DNA of 64,000 nt from Hydrotalea sp. Its GTDB lineage: Bacteria; Bacteroidota; Bacteroidia; Chitinophagales; Chitinophagaceae. Numbering within the stretch: the first letter of the stretch is position 1; each line of letters opens with the position of its first letter. The position numbers were made by a program, and so were the translations under genes. Positions 53,068-62,569 of this stretch are shown in pieces. The notes beneath the pieces were generated by a model, which saw nothing but the letters and a program-made list of their open reading frames with translations, did not search any database and was not told the origin of the DNA. The stretch covers positions 251,604-315,603 of the forward strand of contig JAKRSC010000028.1 of assembly GCA_022402565.1 (NCBI GenBank). The letters are read 5' to 3'.

Positions 53068-53880
53068 TTACCAAGATGCACCTGGATAGGCCCTTTGCAA
53101 AAACTGCATTTCAGCCAAGATATATCCTAGGTATTCTGTATGCTTTCCTGTTTTACCACCCGATTGAAAAGCTTGTTGTGTTGGAACTTCTAGCCCTGCT
53201 TCTGCAAAAACTTCTTGCAATTCTTGTTTCCATAATTCATGGAGCTTGGCAAGTTGTATGGTGGTTGCTGAAGAAGTGGCGGTTTCATAAGAAGCTTCCT
53301 TAAAAGCTTCACCTGTGAATGGCCATAAAAATGTGAGTGCTTGACGTAAGCGTTTTGCACTTTCCTCTGTGCCGTCACCCAAACGAATCACCCATTCCCT
53401 GCTCCAACGCAGATGGTATTTTACTTCTTTCAATGTTTTTTCGGCAATAGCAGCAACATCTGCATCAGAACTTTGGGTAAGTTGCTGATAGAATAGCCAC
53501 TGGAAACTGCTGATGAAATAAACGCGAATTGTTGTTTGTGCCCAATCGCCATTTGGTAATTCTGCAATCAACAAATTTTTAAAATCCCACGCATCCCTTA
53601 AATATGCTAAAGTATCTTCTGTTACTTCTAAAGAAGGATCTTTGGCTTGAATACGTGTAGCCGCCAATTGGTAAAAGTTGCGAGCAGCACCTATATAATC
53701 GAGGGCAATATTCGATATGGCAATATCCTGTTCAAGAATGGGTCCGTGTCCGCACCATTCGCTGCATCGGTGACCAGTAATTAAGGCATTGTCTCCAGCA
53801 TACAATAAAAATTGTAGCATGGGGTCTTCTTGCACTATTTGAGCAATCTTTCCCTCGTATTGAATCATTGTTTGTGACAT
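53068..53880 (-). CDS. paaC: 1,2-phenylacetyl-CoA epoxidase structural subunit PaaC
   Basis: A 270-residue ferritin-like helical protein. The segments LLYAGDNALITGHRCSEWCGHGPILEQDIAISNIALDYIGAAR and VKYHLRWSREWVIRLGDGTEES match PaaC, the non-catalytic partner that supports PaaA. It acts in the aerobic phenylacetate pathway, where PaaABCE epoxidises the ring of phenylacetyl-CoA. It lies 15 bp after paaB and 11 bp before paaD. Confidence 0.93.
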   Translation of the reverse strand: MSQTMIQYEGKIAQIVQEDPMLQFLLYAGDNALITGHRCSEWCGHGPILEQDIAISNIALDYIGAARNFYQLAATRIQAKDPSLEVTEDTLAYLRDAWDFKNLLIAELPNGDWAQTTIRVYFISSFQWLFYQQLTQSSDADVAAIAEKTLKEVKYHLRWSREWVIRLGDGTEESAKRLRQALTFLWPFTGEAFKEASYETATSSATTIQLAKLHELWKQELQEVFAEAGLEVPTQQAFQSGGKTGKHTEYLGYILAEMQFLQRAYPGASW

Positions 53881-53895
53881 GTTGAAAGCTTGCTA

Positions 53896-54255
53896 TTACA
53901 TGTATTGAAGTTCATCGGGCAAATCGTAAAAAGTTGGATGCCTGTATACCTTATCAGATGCCGGATCATAAAATGATCCCGCTTCATCTGGATTTGAAGC
54001 ATGAATGTGTTTGCTTTCTACCACCCAAATACTCACTCCTTCTTGTCGTCTGGTGTACACATCTCTTGCATTTTCAATAGCCATAGCAGCATCGGCAGCA
54101 TGCAAGCTACCAGCATGTTTATGGTCTAAACCTTGCTTACTTCTAATGAATACTTCCCACAAAGGCCACTCATGTTTATTTTGATTGGTTGTGCTGATGT
54201 CTGCAGCTCCATGTTTCGATTCACCATAGTCGCCATAATAGAATTTTCTTATCAT
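53896..54255 (-). CDS. paaB: 1,2-phenylacetyl-CoA epoxidase subunit PaaB
   Basis: A 119-residue small subunit. The segments WPLWEVFIRSKQGLDHKHAGSLHAADAAMAIENARDVYTRRQEGVSIWVV and the C-terminal ASDKVYRHPTFYDLPDEL are the usual PaaB pattern. It bridges PaaAC heterodimers in the complex. It lies 18 bp after paaA. Confidence 0.94.
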   Translation of the reverse strand: MIRKFYYGDYGESKHGAADISTTNQNKHEWPLWEVFIRSKQGLDHKHAGSLHAADAAMAIENARDVYTRRQEGVSIWVVESKHIHASNPDEAGSFYDPASDKVYRHPTFYDLPDELQYM

Positions 54256-54273
54256 CTTGCAAGAAGTTAATGG

Positions 54274-55224
54274 TTAAGCAATTTGTTGAACAGGGGTACG
54301 TGCTTTCTTTTTCTCAGCATAGGCTGCCGCAGCTTCTCTTACCCAAGCACCTTCTTCCCAAGCTTTTTTTCTGGTGTCCAAGCGCTGTTGGTTGCAAGGA
54401 CCATTTCCACCAATCACCTGCCAAAACTCTTCCCAGTTAATGGTTCCGAAATCGTAGTGACCTCTTTCTTCATTCCACTTTAAATCGGGGTCAGGTAAAG
54501 TCATGCCCAAGAATTTCACCTGTTCGGCACATACATCTATAAACTTCTGGCGTAATTCATCGTTGGTGAAGCGTTTGATTTTCCACTTCATACTTTGTTG
54601 GGTATTTGGACTAGCATCATCGGTTGGACCAAACATCATAATACTTGGCCACCACCAGCGATTGATAGCATCTTGACACATCCTGCGTTGCGCTTCATTT
54701 CCCTTACTAAGGTGTAATAGCAATTCAAATCCCTGGCGCTGATGAAAACTTTCTTCTTTACAAATACGAACCATCGCTCTCGCATAAGGTCCATAACTGG
54801 TTCTACACAGCGGAACTTGGTTCATGATGGCTGCACCATCTACCAGCCAACCAATAGCTCCCATATCGGCCCAGGTTAAAGTAGGATAGTTGAATATGGA
54901 AGAATATTTTGCTTTGCCGGAATGCAACTGATCATACATTTCATCGCGGCTAATGCCCAGTGTTTCTGCTGCGGAATATAGATACAAACCATGTCCAGCT
55001 TCGTCTTGCACTTTAGCAATTAAAATTGCTTTTCTTCTTAAACTAGGAGCTCTAGTTATCCAGTTAGCTTCTGGTAACATGCCCACACATTCACTGTGTG
55101 CATGTTGAGAGATTTGGCGAATTAAGGTCTGTCGGTATTTCTCCGGCATCCAATCTTTCGGCTCAATTTTAATTTCCTGATCAATCTTTTCTTGGAAGCG
55201 CGCTTCTGAAGATTCCCACTGCAT
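54274..55224 (-). CDS. paaA: 1,2-phenylacetyl-CoA epoxidase catalytic subunit PaaA
   Basis: A 316-residue di-iron ferritin-like oxygenase subunit. Conserved blocks include the iron-ligand helices around [24 protein letters not shown] and [19 protein letters not shown] (EXXH). [18 protein letters not shown] is also typical. It converts phenylacetyl-CoA to the 1,2-epoxide. It is the first gene of paaABCD. The promoter has a TACTTTTG -7 box and an overlapping palindrome. Confidence 0.95.
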   Translation of the reverse strand: MQWESSEARFQEKIDQEIKIEPKDWMPEKYRQTLIRQISQHAHSECVGMLPEANWITRAPSLRRKAILIAKVQDEAGHGLYLYSAAETLGISRDEMYDQLHSGKAKYSSIFNYPTLTWADMGAIGWLVDGAAIMNQVPLCRTSYGPYARAMVRICKEESFHQRQGFELLLHLSKGNEAQRRMCQDAINRWWWPSIMMFGPTDDASPNTQQSMKWKIKRFTNDELRQKFIDVCAEQVKFLGMTLPDPDLKWNEERGHYDFGTINWEEFWQVIGGNGPCNQQRLDTRKKAWEEGAWVREAAAAYAEKKKARTPVQQIA

Positions 55225-55243
55225 AATCTTTCAATTTGTAAGC

Positions 55244-55284
55244 CAAAAGTATGGGTTTTCCCTACAAAAACTAACAATTGTTAG
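55244..55284 (-). promoter_or_regulatory. Promoter and operator candidate of paaABCD
   Basis: A -7 box TACTTTTG (55251-55244) matches TAnnTTTG exactly, 19 bp before the ATG. A perfect 14-bp palindrome CTAACAATTGTTAG (55271-55284) covers the TTG lying 23 bp upstream of the box. A bound repressor would occlude the -33 element. A possible half-site CCTGTTAGG lies at 55311-55319. Paa operons are often controlled by TetR-type repressors, but none is adjacent. Confidence 0.5.
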
Positions 55285-55338
55285 GGAGTGAAAGGTTAAA
55301 ATTGGCTATTCCTGTTAGGCAAAATGGATCAACCACCC

Positions 55339-56679
55339 CTAATTCTTCAACAAATGGGCAATTGCCTGCTGTTTTTGATCAAATCCAAATCCTTCTAGAT
55401 AGCTTTTCATGAGGTTTGAAATTTCTTGATTGCATAAATTCCCCATACTGCCTTCATGTGTTCCAAGTTGTGGCTGTGTTGGTTTTTGGAAGCTGCCCTC
55501 ATTCACTTGTTTGCCAACTTCTTTATAGGCATCTCTAAAAGGCATTCCTTGCATGACAAGGTTATTAACCGTATCTACTGTGAAGAGGAAGGTGTATTTT
55601 TCATCGTCCAGAATATTCTTTTTAACCTGCATATTTTCCAACATCAGCATCATCATATTCAAACAATGATGCAGCTCTTCAAATGCCGGGAACAACACTT
55701 CTTTCAGCAGTTGTAAATCGCGGTGATAGCCACTAGGCAGGTTGGTTGTGAGCAACATAATCTCCTGCGGTATACTTTTTATACGATTGCATTTCCCACG
55801 AATAATTTCAAACACATCTGGATTTTTCTTGTGTGGCATGATGCTGCTTCCTGTGGTTAAATGATCGGGGAAAGAAATGAAACCCATATTTTGGCTCATG
55901 TACAAACACATGTCCATACTCATTTTGGCCAAGGTTTCTGCAACACTCGTAAGCGCCTGAGCAGTGATGCGCTCCACTTTACCTCTACCCATTTGTGCAT
56001 ATACCACATTGAAGTTCAGTGTATCAAATCCTAGCAATTCAGTGGTCATTGTTCTGTTAATGGGAAAGGATGAGCCATAGCCGGCGGCACTTCCAAGCGG
56101 ATTTTTATTAGTGATCCGATACGCATTTTGAAGTACCAATACGTCGTCTGCTAAGCTTTCAGCATAAGCCCCCAGCCATAGTCCGAAGGAAGAAGGCATA
56201 GCCAATTGAAGATGCGTATAACCAGGAAGTAAGTCGTTTTTATGTTGCTCGCTCAGTTTTTGCAGCAATTGAAAACAGTCGTTTATGTGTGTTGCCAAAT
56301 GCTCTATTTCATCGCGCAGAAATAAACGAATATCTACCAAAACCTGATCATTTCTACTTCTGGCAGCATGAATTTTTTTTCCGGTTTCACCCAACTCCTC
56401 AGTGAGTTTATTTTCAATATAGCTATGAATGTCTTCTACATCTTCGGGCAGCGTAAATCCTTTTTCTTGAAGAGCGGGAAACATTTTTCTCAACGAATTT
56501 TGAAGTGCTTCATTTTCTGAGTCACTTAAAAGGCCTATGCTTGCTAACATGTTGGCATGTGCCATATTGCCCAATACATCGTGACTAGCCATGAGGGCGT
56601 CAAATGAGCGGTCTTTACCTACTGTAAATGTATCTACCTGTTCTGAGGAGATATTTTGATCCTTCTGCCAAAGTTTCAT
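55339..56679 (-). CDS. argH: Argininosuccinate lyase
   Basis: A 446-residue fumarase/aspartase-superfamily enzyme. The N-terminal DRSFDALMASHDVLGNMAHANML, the HAARSRNDQVLVDIRLFLRDEI block, PGYTHLQLAMP with its catalytic His, and the mobile-loop signature GSSIMPHKKNPDVFEIIRGK are present. It splits argininosuccinate to arginine and fumarate. The gene stands alone, about 47 kb from argB-argE. The enzyme start at 56679 fits family length. Confidence 0.94.
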   Translation of the reverse strand: MKLWQKDQNISSEQVDTFTVGKDRSFDALMASHDVLGNMAHANMLASIGLLSDSENEALQNSLRKMFPALQEKGFTLPEDVEDIHSYIENKLTEELGETGKKIHAARSRNDQVLVDIRLFLRDEIEHLATHINDCFQLLQKLSEQHKNDLLPGYTHLQLAMPSSFGLWLGAYAESLADDVLVLQNAYRITNKNPLGSAAGYGSSFPINRTMTTELLGFDTLNFNVVYAQMGRGKVERITAQALTSVAETLAKMSMDMCLYMSQNMGFISFPDHLTTGSSIMPHKKNPDVFEIIRGKCNRIKSIPQEIMLLTTNLPSGYHRDLQLLKEVLFPAFEELHHCLNMMMLMLENMQVKKNILDDEKYTFLFTVDTVNNLVMQGMPFRDAYKEVGKQVNEGSFQKPTQPQLGTHEGSMGNLCNQEISNLMKSYLEGFGFDQKQQAIAHLLKN

Positions 56680-56759
56680 GGCTGCAAGTTATGCAAAGCT
56701 TCGCTATACCTGTTTAAGAGACGAAATAGTGCAATGGAATTCCTGTAATTTCACACCGT

Positions 56760-57617
56760 ATGAACAACAACTCATTTCATTTACAGGAGATTCTGTTGGT
56801 GGTTAGAAAGAACATGCATTCTGTATGGGTATTTACAATTGTGGTAGGCCTATTGGGTGCAGCGGCTTTGTTCTTGGTTCCTCGAAAGTATGAGTCAACC
56901 GTAGTGTTAACTGCCAATAATCCGCAAATAACCGATAAAGCGGCTCTATTCAACCAACAAATCCAATCGCTTTATTCTGGTTATGGAAGTACCGATGATT
57001 TAGACAGGATTATAGGTATAAGTATGCTAGATACTTTGTATCTGGCCATGGTTGATCAATTTAAATTGCATTTGGTATATCGGCTGAATGCTTTAGACAC
57101 ATTGCGCTTACGACAATTAGCAGCCAAAAAATTGCGGAAAGATGTTCAACTAGAAAGAACAGATCAGCAGCAACTAAAAATGAATGTACGCTTTAAGCAT
57201 CCAGATACTGCTGCATCTATAGCAAATGCAATGCAGCAGTGGATTTCAAAGCATGCCATGCAAGAGAATAAAAATCGGTATGAGAAAATTGTGGCTGTGC
57301 TGAACGAAAAAATAAAAGGCTTGGAAGCTGAGTATCAAGAAACGACTGGAAAAATCAGTCAAGCCAATGCTCTTGCTCAGATAAATTGGTTAGTGCAAGA
57401 TCAGCAAAGACTTTTACAGCAAGCTCAGGAAATAAGGAAATCGAAGGAAGAGTTTGCAGTTGGGTTGGCAGCAATGCCTGAATTGGTTGCAGTGCAACAA
57501 GTGGCTACGCCAAATCTTAAGCATGTTTATCCCAATGAGTGGATGTTTATTTTTCTCTTTCTACTCGGCGGATTTGCAACAGGTGTGCTTTGGGTGATTA
57601 TTAGAAACAGCAAATAA
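56760..57617 (+). CDS. Wzz-type chain-length determinant/polysaccharide co-polymerase
   Basis: A 285-residue protein with a transmembrane helix near each end (about 20-38 and 259-280) and a periplasmic coiled coil (about 165-225). The N-terminal segment HLQEILLVVRKNMHSVWVFTIVVGLLGAAALFLVPRKYESTVVL is typical of Wzz domains. The short tail after the second helix lacks a tyrosine kinase domain. It opens a plus-strand cluster with an O-antigen ligase-like gene and rfbBCA, so it likely sets polymer length. Confidence 0.8.
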   Translation: MNNNSFHLQEILLVVRKNMHSVWVFTIVVGLLGAAALFLVPRKYESTVVLTANNPQITDKAALFNQQIQSLYSGYGSTDDLDRIIGISMLDTLYLAMVDQFKLHLVYRLNALDTLRLRQLAAKKLRKDVQLERTDQQQLKMNVRFKHPDTAASIANAMQQWISKHAMQENKNRYEKIVAVLNEKIKGLEAEYQETTGKISQANALAQINWLVQDQQRLLQQAQEIRKSKEEFAVGLAAMPELVAVQQVATPNLKHVYPNEWMFIFLFLLGGFATGVLWVIIRNSK

Positions 57618-57624
57618 ATTAAAC

Positions 57625-59067
57625 GTGAATATCCAAATTCTCAAAAATTGGATATTGCCTTTTAGTGCAATACTGGCATTGTTCTTCATTGCCTTCTTGT
57701 TGCGCTCCCCTTTCTATGTTTTTTTAGTTCCTGCTGCGTTCATCTTATACATTCTTTTTAAAAACCTTTCGCTGGATGCTCGACATATATGGTGGTTCAT
57801 GTGGTTGTGCTTGCCAATGAGTGGAGAGTGGCAAGTAACAACATCACTTGGACTAGATATGCCCATGGAGCCTTTGCTCATCATTTTGACTGGAGTTGGA
57901 ATACTTAGCTGGCTGTATCGCCCTAGTCTTTTCCCAAATCATTTTATGCAAAGTGTAGTAGGCACTTTGCTACTTATTCATGTTGCTTGGTTGGGTCTAC
58001 AGCTTTTATTTTCGTCTACACCATTGCTCAGTTTAAAATATCTACTAGCAAAAATCTGGTACATTTTTCCTTTCGTGCTAATGTTGCCAGTTTGGCTAGA
58101 AGACAATTCTTTTTGGAAAAAATTGGTTGTCTTTTCTGTGGCAGCTATGTTACTGGGGGTTATACAAACTTTAATACGACATGCTGCGTATGGATTTGAG
58201 TTTGATGCTTTAGAAAATATTTTTCATCCGTTTTATCGCAACCATGTAACCTACAGTGCTATCTTAATTGTGGTAATGGCCATTTTGTTTGCGAATTATT
58301 GGATGACTGATAACAAAAAAGTACGCAAAATCTCTCTCGGTATTGGATTACTTTTTTTGATTGCACTTTACTTTTCATTTTCTAGAGGTGCATGGTTGGC
58401 GGGCTTATTAGGAATGGCTTCTATATTCATTTTCCTGAAACGTTGGTGGGTGCAGGTAATGGTATTAACAGCAATCGCACTAGCTTCAATAAGTATTTGG
58501 ATTACCCAAGACCAGCGCTGGCATTTTTTACGTCCTGCTTACGATCAAACTATTTATCACACCGATTTTGATGCGCATATGCAAGCAACCTTTGCATTGA
58601 AGGATGTTTCCAATGCAGAACGCATACATAGATGGATAGCTGGTGCGCGAATGATAACCGAGCGACCAATGGTAGGGTTTGGTCCAAATAGTTTTTACGA
58701 GAATTACCGATATTACACGAACCCACTTTTCAGAACTTGGGTTAGCGATAATCCAGAAAAGTCAACAGTGCACAATTATTATTTATTGGTGGCAGTGGAA
58801 CAGGGCATAATTGGTTGGTTGATATGGATGGCAATGATTGTAACCGTATTGTTGCGATTACAATTTTTCATTCAGCATGAAAAAGATAAAATGTATAGGG
58901 TCATTTGGTTAACAACGGGCGCTGTTTTTGTGATGATTTTGGCTTTGAACTTAATAAATGATCTTATTGAAACCGATAAAGTGGGAGGTGTTTTCTGGGT
59001 TTGTATTGGATTGGTTATTTGGGGAGAAAAAAGAATCAGGGCTTTTCAAAATGCTGCAAGTAATTAG
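57625..59067 (+). CDS. O-antigen ligase/polymerase family membrane protein
   Basis: A 480-residue protein starting at GTG 57625, with about eleven predicted transmembrane helices. The O-antigen ligase (Wzy_C) region is visible: FSRGAWLAGLLGMASIF in one helix, then a periplasmic loop containing RWIAGARMITERPMVGFGPNSF and HNYYLLVAVEQGIIGWLIW. It may ligate polysaccharide to lipid A-core or polymerise repeat units; sequence does not decide. It follows the Wzz-like gene by 7 bp. Confidence 0.85.
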   Translation: MNIQILKNWILPFSAILALFFIAFLLRSPFYVFLVPAAFILYILFKNLSLDARHIWWFMWLCLPMSGEWQVTTSLGLDMPMEPLLIILTGVGILSWLYRPSLFPNHFMQSVVGTLLLIHVAWLGLQLLFSSTPLLSLKYLLAKIWYIFPFVLMLPVWLEDNSFWKKLVVFSVAAMLLGVIQTLIRHAAYGFEFDALENIFHPFYRNHVTYSAILIVVMAILFANYWMTDNKKVRKISLGIGLLFLIALYFSFSRGAWLAGLLGMASIFIFLKRWWVQVMVLTAIALASISIWITQDQRWHFLRPAYDQTIYHTDFDAHMQATFALKDVSNAERIHRWIAGARMITERPMVGFGPNSFYENYRYYTNPLFRTWVSDNPEKSTVHNYYLLVAVEQGIIGWLIWMAMIVTVLLRLQFFIQHEKDKMYRVIWLTTGAVFVMILALNLINDLIETDKVGGVFWVCIGLVIWGEKRIRAFQNAASN

Positions 59068-59150
59068 CCATTTTTTACCCTTAGCTGAATAGTGTATTTT
59101 GCGGCCGAAAATGGAGCTTTTTCCTGTAAAAATCTGGTGATTTCAATTTT

Positions 59151-60206
59151 ATGAGCAAAAAAATATTAATTACGGGCGGTGCTGGTTTTATTGGTTCTCA
59201 TGTAGTTAGGCTGTTTGTGAACCAGTATCCACAATATCAAATTGTAAATTTTGATGCGTTGACCTATGCGGGCAACTTGGAGAATTTACGTGATGTAGAA
59301 ACTGCTTCAAATTATCATTTCTTTAAAGGCGACATTACAGTTCCACAAGAAATTGAAGCGGCTTTCCAGCAATATGGCATTACCGATGTCATTCATTTGG
59401 CAGCTGAATCTCACGTAGACAGAAGCATACATTCTCCTGTTGATTTTGTAATGACCAATGTGGTGGGAACGGTTCATTTGCTCAATGTGGCCAAGCAGTT
59501 TTGGGCAAGTGATTTAGAGAATCATTTATTCTATCATGTATCTACTGATGAAGTATATGGAACTCTGGGAGAGACAGGGCTGTTCACGGAACAAACCCCC
59601 TACGACCCACGTTCACCATATTCAGCCAGTAAGGCTTCTTCAGATCATTTTGTAAGAGCTTATCATGAGACCTATCATTTAAGAACTGTGGTTTCTAATT
59701 GCTCGAACAACTACGGACCGTTTCATTTTCCAGAGAAACTCATTCCTTTAATGATTCGTAACATACTTCACCAACAGCCGCTACCAGTGTATGGTGATGG
59801 TCTATATACACGTGATTGGTTGTTTGTGAAAGATCATGCTAGAGCAATAGATACAGTGTTTCATAAAGGAATAGTTGGAGAGACGTACAACATTGGTGGC
59901 TTTAATGAATGGAAGAACATTGATATTGTTCACCTTGTTTGTGGCATCATGGATGAGAAACTCGGACGCGAAAAAGGTACAAGTCAACAGTTGATTCGCT
60001 TTGTGAAAGATAGACCTGGTCACGATAGAAGATATGCAATTGATGCAACCAAAATCAATCGTGAGTTGGGTTGGAAGCCTTCGGTTACTTTTGAAGAAGG
60101 AATTGTTGAAACAATTGATTGGTACTTGGCTAACCAAGAGTGGTTAGAACATGTTTCAAGTGGCGCCTACCAATCGTATTATGAATCAATGTACCAAAAC
60201 CGATGA
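59151..60206 (+). CDS. rfbB: dTDP-glucose 4,6-dehydratase
   Basis: A 351-residue extended SDR. The NAD motif is TGGAGFIGSHVVRLF, followed by HLAAESHVDRSIHSP, the catalytic STDEVYG with Thr/Asp/Glu, and YSASKASSDHFVRAYHETY (Tyr-x3-Lys). It also has NNYGPFHFPEKLIPL and RPGHDRRYAID. It makes dTDP-4-dehydro-6-deoxyglucose for rhamnose or related sugars. Its stop overlaps rfbC by 4 bp. Confidence 0.96.
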   Translation: MSKKILITGGAGFIGSHVVRLFVNQYPQYQIVNFDALTYAGNLENLRDVETASNYHFFKGDITVPQEIEAAFQQYGITDVIHLAAESHVDRSIHSPVDFVMTNVVGTVHLLNVAKQFWASDLENHLFYHVSTDEVYGTLGETGLFTEQTPYDPRSPYSASKASSDHFVRAYHETYHLRTVVSNCSNNYGPFHFPEKLIPLMIRNILHQQPLPVYGDGLYTRDWLFVKDHARAIDTVFHKGIVGETYNIGGFNEWKNIDIVHLVCGIMDEKLGREKGTSQQLIRFVKDRPGHDRRYAIDATKINRELGWKPSVTFEEGIVETIDWYLANQEWLEHVSSGAYQSYYESMYQNR

Positions 60207-60757
60207 AATTAGTACCAACACCATTAGCAGGATGTTTTGTAATTGAAGACCAATTTTTTGGTGATGAGCGAGGCTATTTCTTTGAAAGCTTCAACCAAAA
60301 AACTTTTGAAGCTGCTACTGGACAATCTGTACATTTTGTGCAAGACAACCAATCTATGTCGAAAAGGGGCGTATTGAGAGGATTGCATTTTCAACAACAT
60401 GAGCATGCACAAGCTAAGCTGGTGCGTGTTTTGCGAGGATCGGTTTTAGACGTGGTGGTGGATATCAGAAAAGGATCACATACCTACGGCCAAACTTTTT
60501 CGATTGAGCTTACAGATAGCAACCACAAACAATTGTTTGTGCCACGCGGATTTGCGCATGGATTTTTAGTGACGAGTGAAACGGCTGTTTTCTTTTATAA
60601 GGTTGACAACTATTATAATAAAGCTAGTGAGCAAGGCATCATCTACAACGATCCTCAGTTGGGTATTGACTGGGGCATGGATGCATCACAGTTCATTTTA
60701 TCGGAGAAAGATCAGCAACTTCCATTATTACGTGACATTCAACCTCAAGTGGTATAA
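60203..60757 (+). CDS. rfbC: dTDP-4-dehydrorhamnose 3,5-epimerase
   Basis: A 184-residue cupin-type epimerase. Conserved parts are [34 protein letters not shown] with the catalytic His, [17 protein letters not shown], and [12 protein letters not shown]. It epimerises C3 and C5 of the RfbB product. It overlaps rfbB by 4 bp and is followed by rfbA after 2 bp. No rfbD reductase follows in this window. Confidence 0.95.
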   Translation: MKLVPTPLAGCFVIEDQFFGDERGYFFESFNQKTFEAATGQSVHFVQDNQSMSKRGVLRGLHFQQHEHAQAKLVRVLRGSVLDVVVDIRKGSHTYGQTFSIELTDSNHKQLFVPRGFAHGFLVTSETAVFFYKVDNYYNKASEQGIIYNDPQLGIDWGMDASQFILSEKDQQLPLLRDIQPQVV

Positions 60758-60759
60758 AT

Positions 60760-61620
60760 ATGAAAGGAATTATTCTTGCCGGTGGATCCGGTACCAGATT
60801 GTACCCCATCACTAAGGGAATCAGCAAGCAATTGATGCCTATTTACGATAAGCCCATGGTGTACTATCCTTTATCGGTGCTCATGTTGGCGGGAATCAAG
60901 GAGGTATTGATTATAACGACTCCTGAAGATAATAGTCAGTTTCAACGTTTGTTAGGTGATGGAAAATCCTTGGGTTGCTCTTTCACATATGCCATTCAAG
61001 AAAAGCCAAATGGACTTGCACAGGCATTTGTGATTGGAAAGGAATTCATTGGAAATGATAAAGTGGCGTTGATATTAGGCGACAATATTTTTTATGGAGC
61101 TGGATTTAGTAAGCTAGTACAATCTTTCAATGATGTAGAAGGTGCTGCTGTGTTTGCTTACGAAGTGAATGACCCAGAACGTTATGGGGTTGTTGAATTT
61201 GATGCGGAAAGAAAAGTAATTTCAATTGAAGAAAAGCCGAAGCAGCCTAAATCAAATTACGCTGTTCCTGGTCTGTATTTCTATGATAATGAAGTGGTGA
61301 AAATTGCTAGTGAAATTGAACCATCACCAAGAGGAGAGTATGAAATTACAGATGTAAATCGTGTTTATTTAGAGCGAGGTAAATTACAAGTAGGCATCAT
61401 GAATAGAGGCACTGCTTGGTTAGATACTGGAACATTTGATTCATTAAGCGACGCAAGTGAGTTTGTGCGTGTGATTGAAAAGCGCCAAAGTCAAAAGATT
61501 GGCTGTATTGAAGAAGTAGCCTATAGAATGGGCTTTATTGACGAGACACAGCTAATGGAATTGGCTCAATTGTATGCCAAAAGTGGTTACGGGGAGTATT
61601 TGAAAAATTTGAAGAAGTAA
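60760..61620 (+). CDS. rfbA: Glucose-1-phosphate thymidylyltransferase
   Basis: A 286-residue nucleotidyltransferase. The N-terminal [37 protein letters not shown] signature, [24 protein letters not shown] and the [13 protein letters not shown] block are characteristic of RfbA. It forms dTDP-glucose, feeding rfbB and rfbC just upstream. The order here is rfbB-rfbC-rfbA, followed by a convergent DUF5522 gene. Confidence 0.96.
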   Translation: MKGIILAGGSGTRLYPITKGISKQLMPIYDKPMVYYPLSVLMLAGIKEVLIITTPEDNSQFQRLLGDGKSLGCSFTYAIQEKPNGLAQAFVIGKEFIGNDKVALILGDNIFYGAGFSKLVQSFNDVEGAAVFAYEVNDPERYGVVEFDAERKVISIEEKPKQPKSNYAVPGLYFYDNEVVKIASEIEPSPRGEYEITDVNRVYLERGKLQVGIMNRGTAWLDTGTFDSLSDASEFVRVIEKRQSQKIGCIEEVAYRMGFIDETQLMELAQLYAKSGYGEYLKNLKK

Positions 61621-61643
61621 GCTTGAAGGGTTTCAAATATTAA

Positions 61644-61850
61644 TCAACAATCGTCTCGTTCTACTGTGTTGGTTTTGTGATGCAACAACAAAGACTTTCT
61701 GGGTTCTGGTACAGCTTCGTATTCAAACGGACAGTGTTTGCAGCCATTTCCGCAGCAAAATCCTTTGCTTAGATGATAGGCTTCGGTAAATACCATATAG
61801 CCCTGCTCATTGTAATAAAAATCTTTTCCTTCAATCAATTGTTTGCTCAC
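61644..61850 (-). CDS. DUF5522 cysteine-rich small protein
   Basis: A 68-residue protein starting at GTG 61850. The signature is GYMVFTEAYHL, followed by GFCCGNGCKHCPFEYE, with four clustered cysteines that could bind a metal or Fe-S cluster. This is the DUF5522 family found in Bacteroidota and other bacteria, of unknown function. Its start overlaps the trmB stop by 20 bp, so the two genes are probably coupled. Confidence 0.8.
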   Translation of the reverse strand: MSKQLIEGKDFYYNEQGYMVFTEAYHLSKGFCCGNGCKHCPFEYEAVPEPRKSLLLHHKTNTVERDDC

Positions 61851-62535
61851 GAATCATTTCTTTTAAAATCTGGTCCTTTTCTTCTGGTAGCGACTTATTG
61901 AGCCTAAACTGAAGATAATGGACCCGATTACTTTTTGCAATATCTAAGCTCTCATAATAGGTGCGAATGGCCAACTCTTGTGGAATGTTGGGCTGTGCAT
62001 AGGCATCATTCCAATCCACTAACGTTTCTAACTCAAATAAGTTGATGACTGTTTTGGTGAATTCGTACAATGCTGGACTATCAGTTTTAAGATGGATTCG
62101 TCCATTTGGCTCTAAAAACTGCAAATAACGACGAAGAAACAATGGATGGGTTAATCTTTTTTTGGCTTTAGAACCTCTCAACTGCGGATCGGGGAAAGTG
62201 ATCCAAATGTCGGCCACCTCGCTTGGAGCAAAATAAGTGTGTATATGGTCAATGGGTGTACGAAGAAAAGCGGCATTCTTCAGTCCTTTACTATTGGCAA
62301 TGCTTGCGCCTTTCCAAATTCTATTCCCTTTAATATCAACCCCTAAGGTATTTATTTGCGGGTGCATTTCTGCTAAGCCAACAGTGTACTCTCCTTTGCC
62401 GCATGCCAATTCAAGCACAATTGGATGGTTGTTTCCAAAAAAACTTGACCAATTGCCTGCCATGTCTTTAGGGTGCTCCAACACATTCGACATATGTCGG
62501 ATAGCCTCAAATCGTTCCAATTTTTTATGCCCCAT
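61831..62535 (-). CDS. trmB: tRNA (guanine-N7-)-methyltransferase
   Basis: About 234 residues from ATG 62535 (MGHKKLERF); the TTG further up lies in the -7 box. SAM motif I is PIVLELACGKGEYTVGLA, followed by LGVDIKGNRIWKGA and the TrmB-specific ITFPDPQLRGSKAKKRLTHPLFL. It methylates G46 of tRNA. A perfect TAnnTTTG box lies 6 bp upstream. Confidence 0.94.
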   Translation of the reverse strand: MGHKKLERFEAIRHMSNVLEHPKDMAGNWSSFFGNNHPIVLELACGKGEYTVGLAEMHPQINTLGVDIKGNRIWKGASIANSKGLKNAAFLRTPIDHIHTYFAPSEVADIWITFPDPQLRGSKAKKRLTHPLFLRRYLQFLEPNGRIHLKTDSPALYEFTKTVINLFELETLVDWNDAYAQPNIPQELAIRTYYESLDIAKSNRVHYLQFRLNKSLPEEKDQILKEMIREQTID

Positions 62536-62541
62536 GGGGCG

Positions 62542-62549
62542 CAAAAGTA
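62542..62549 (-). promoter_or_regulatory. -7 box (TACTTTTG) of trmB
   Basis: An exact TAnnTTTG match followed by CGCCCC and the trmB ATG. The predicted leader is about 3 nt. No -33 TTG at standard spacing. Confidence 0.5.
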
Positions 62550-62569
62550 GGGGGAAAGAAATAAATGGA

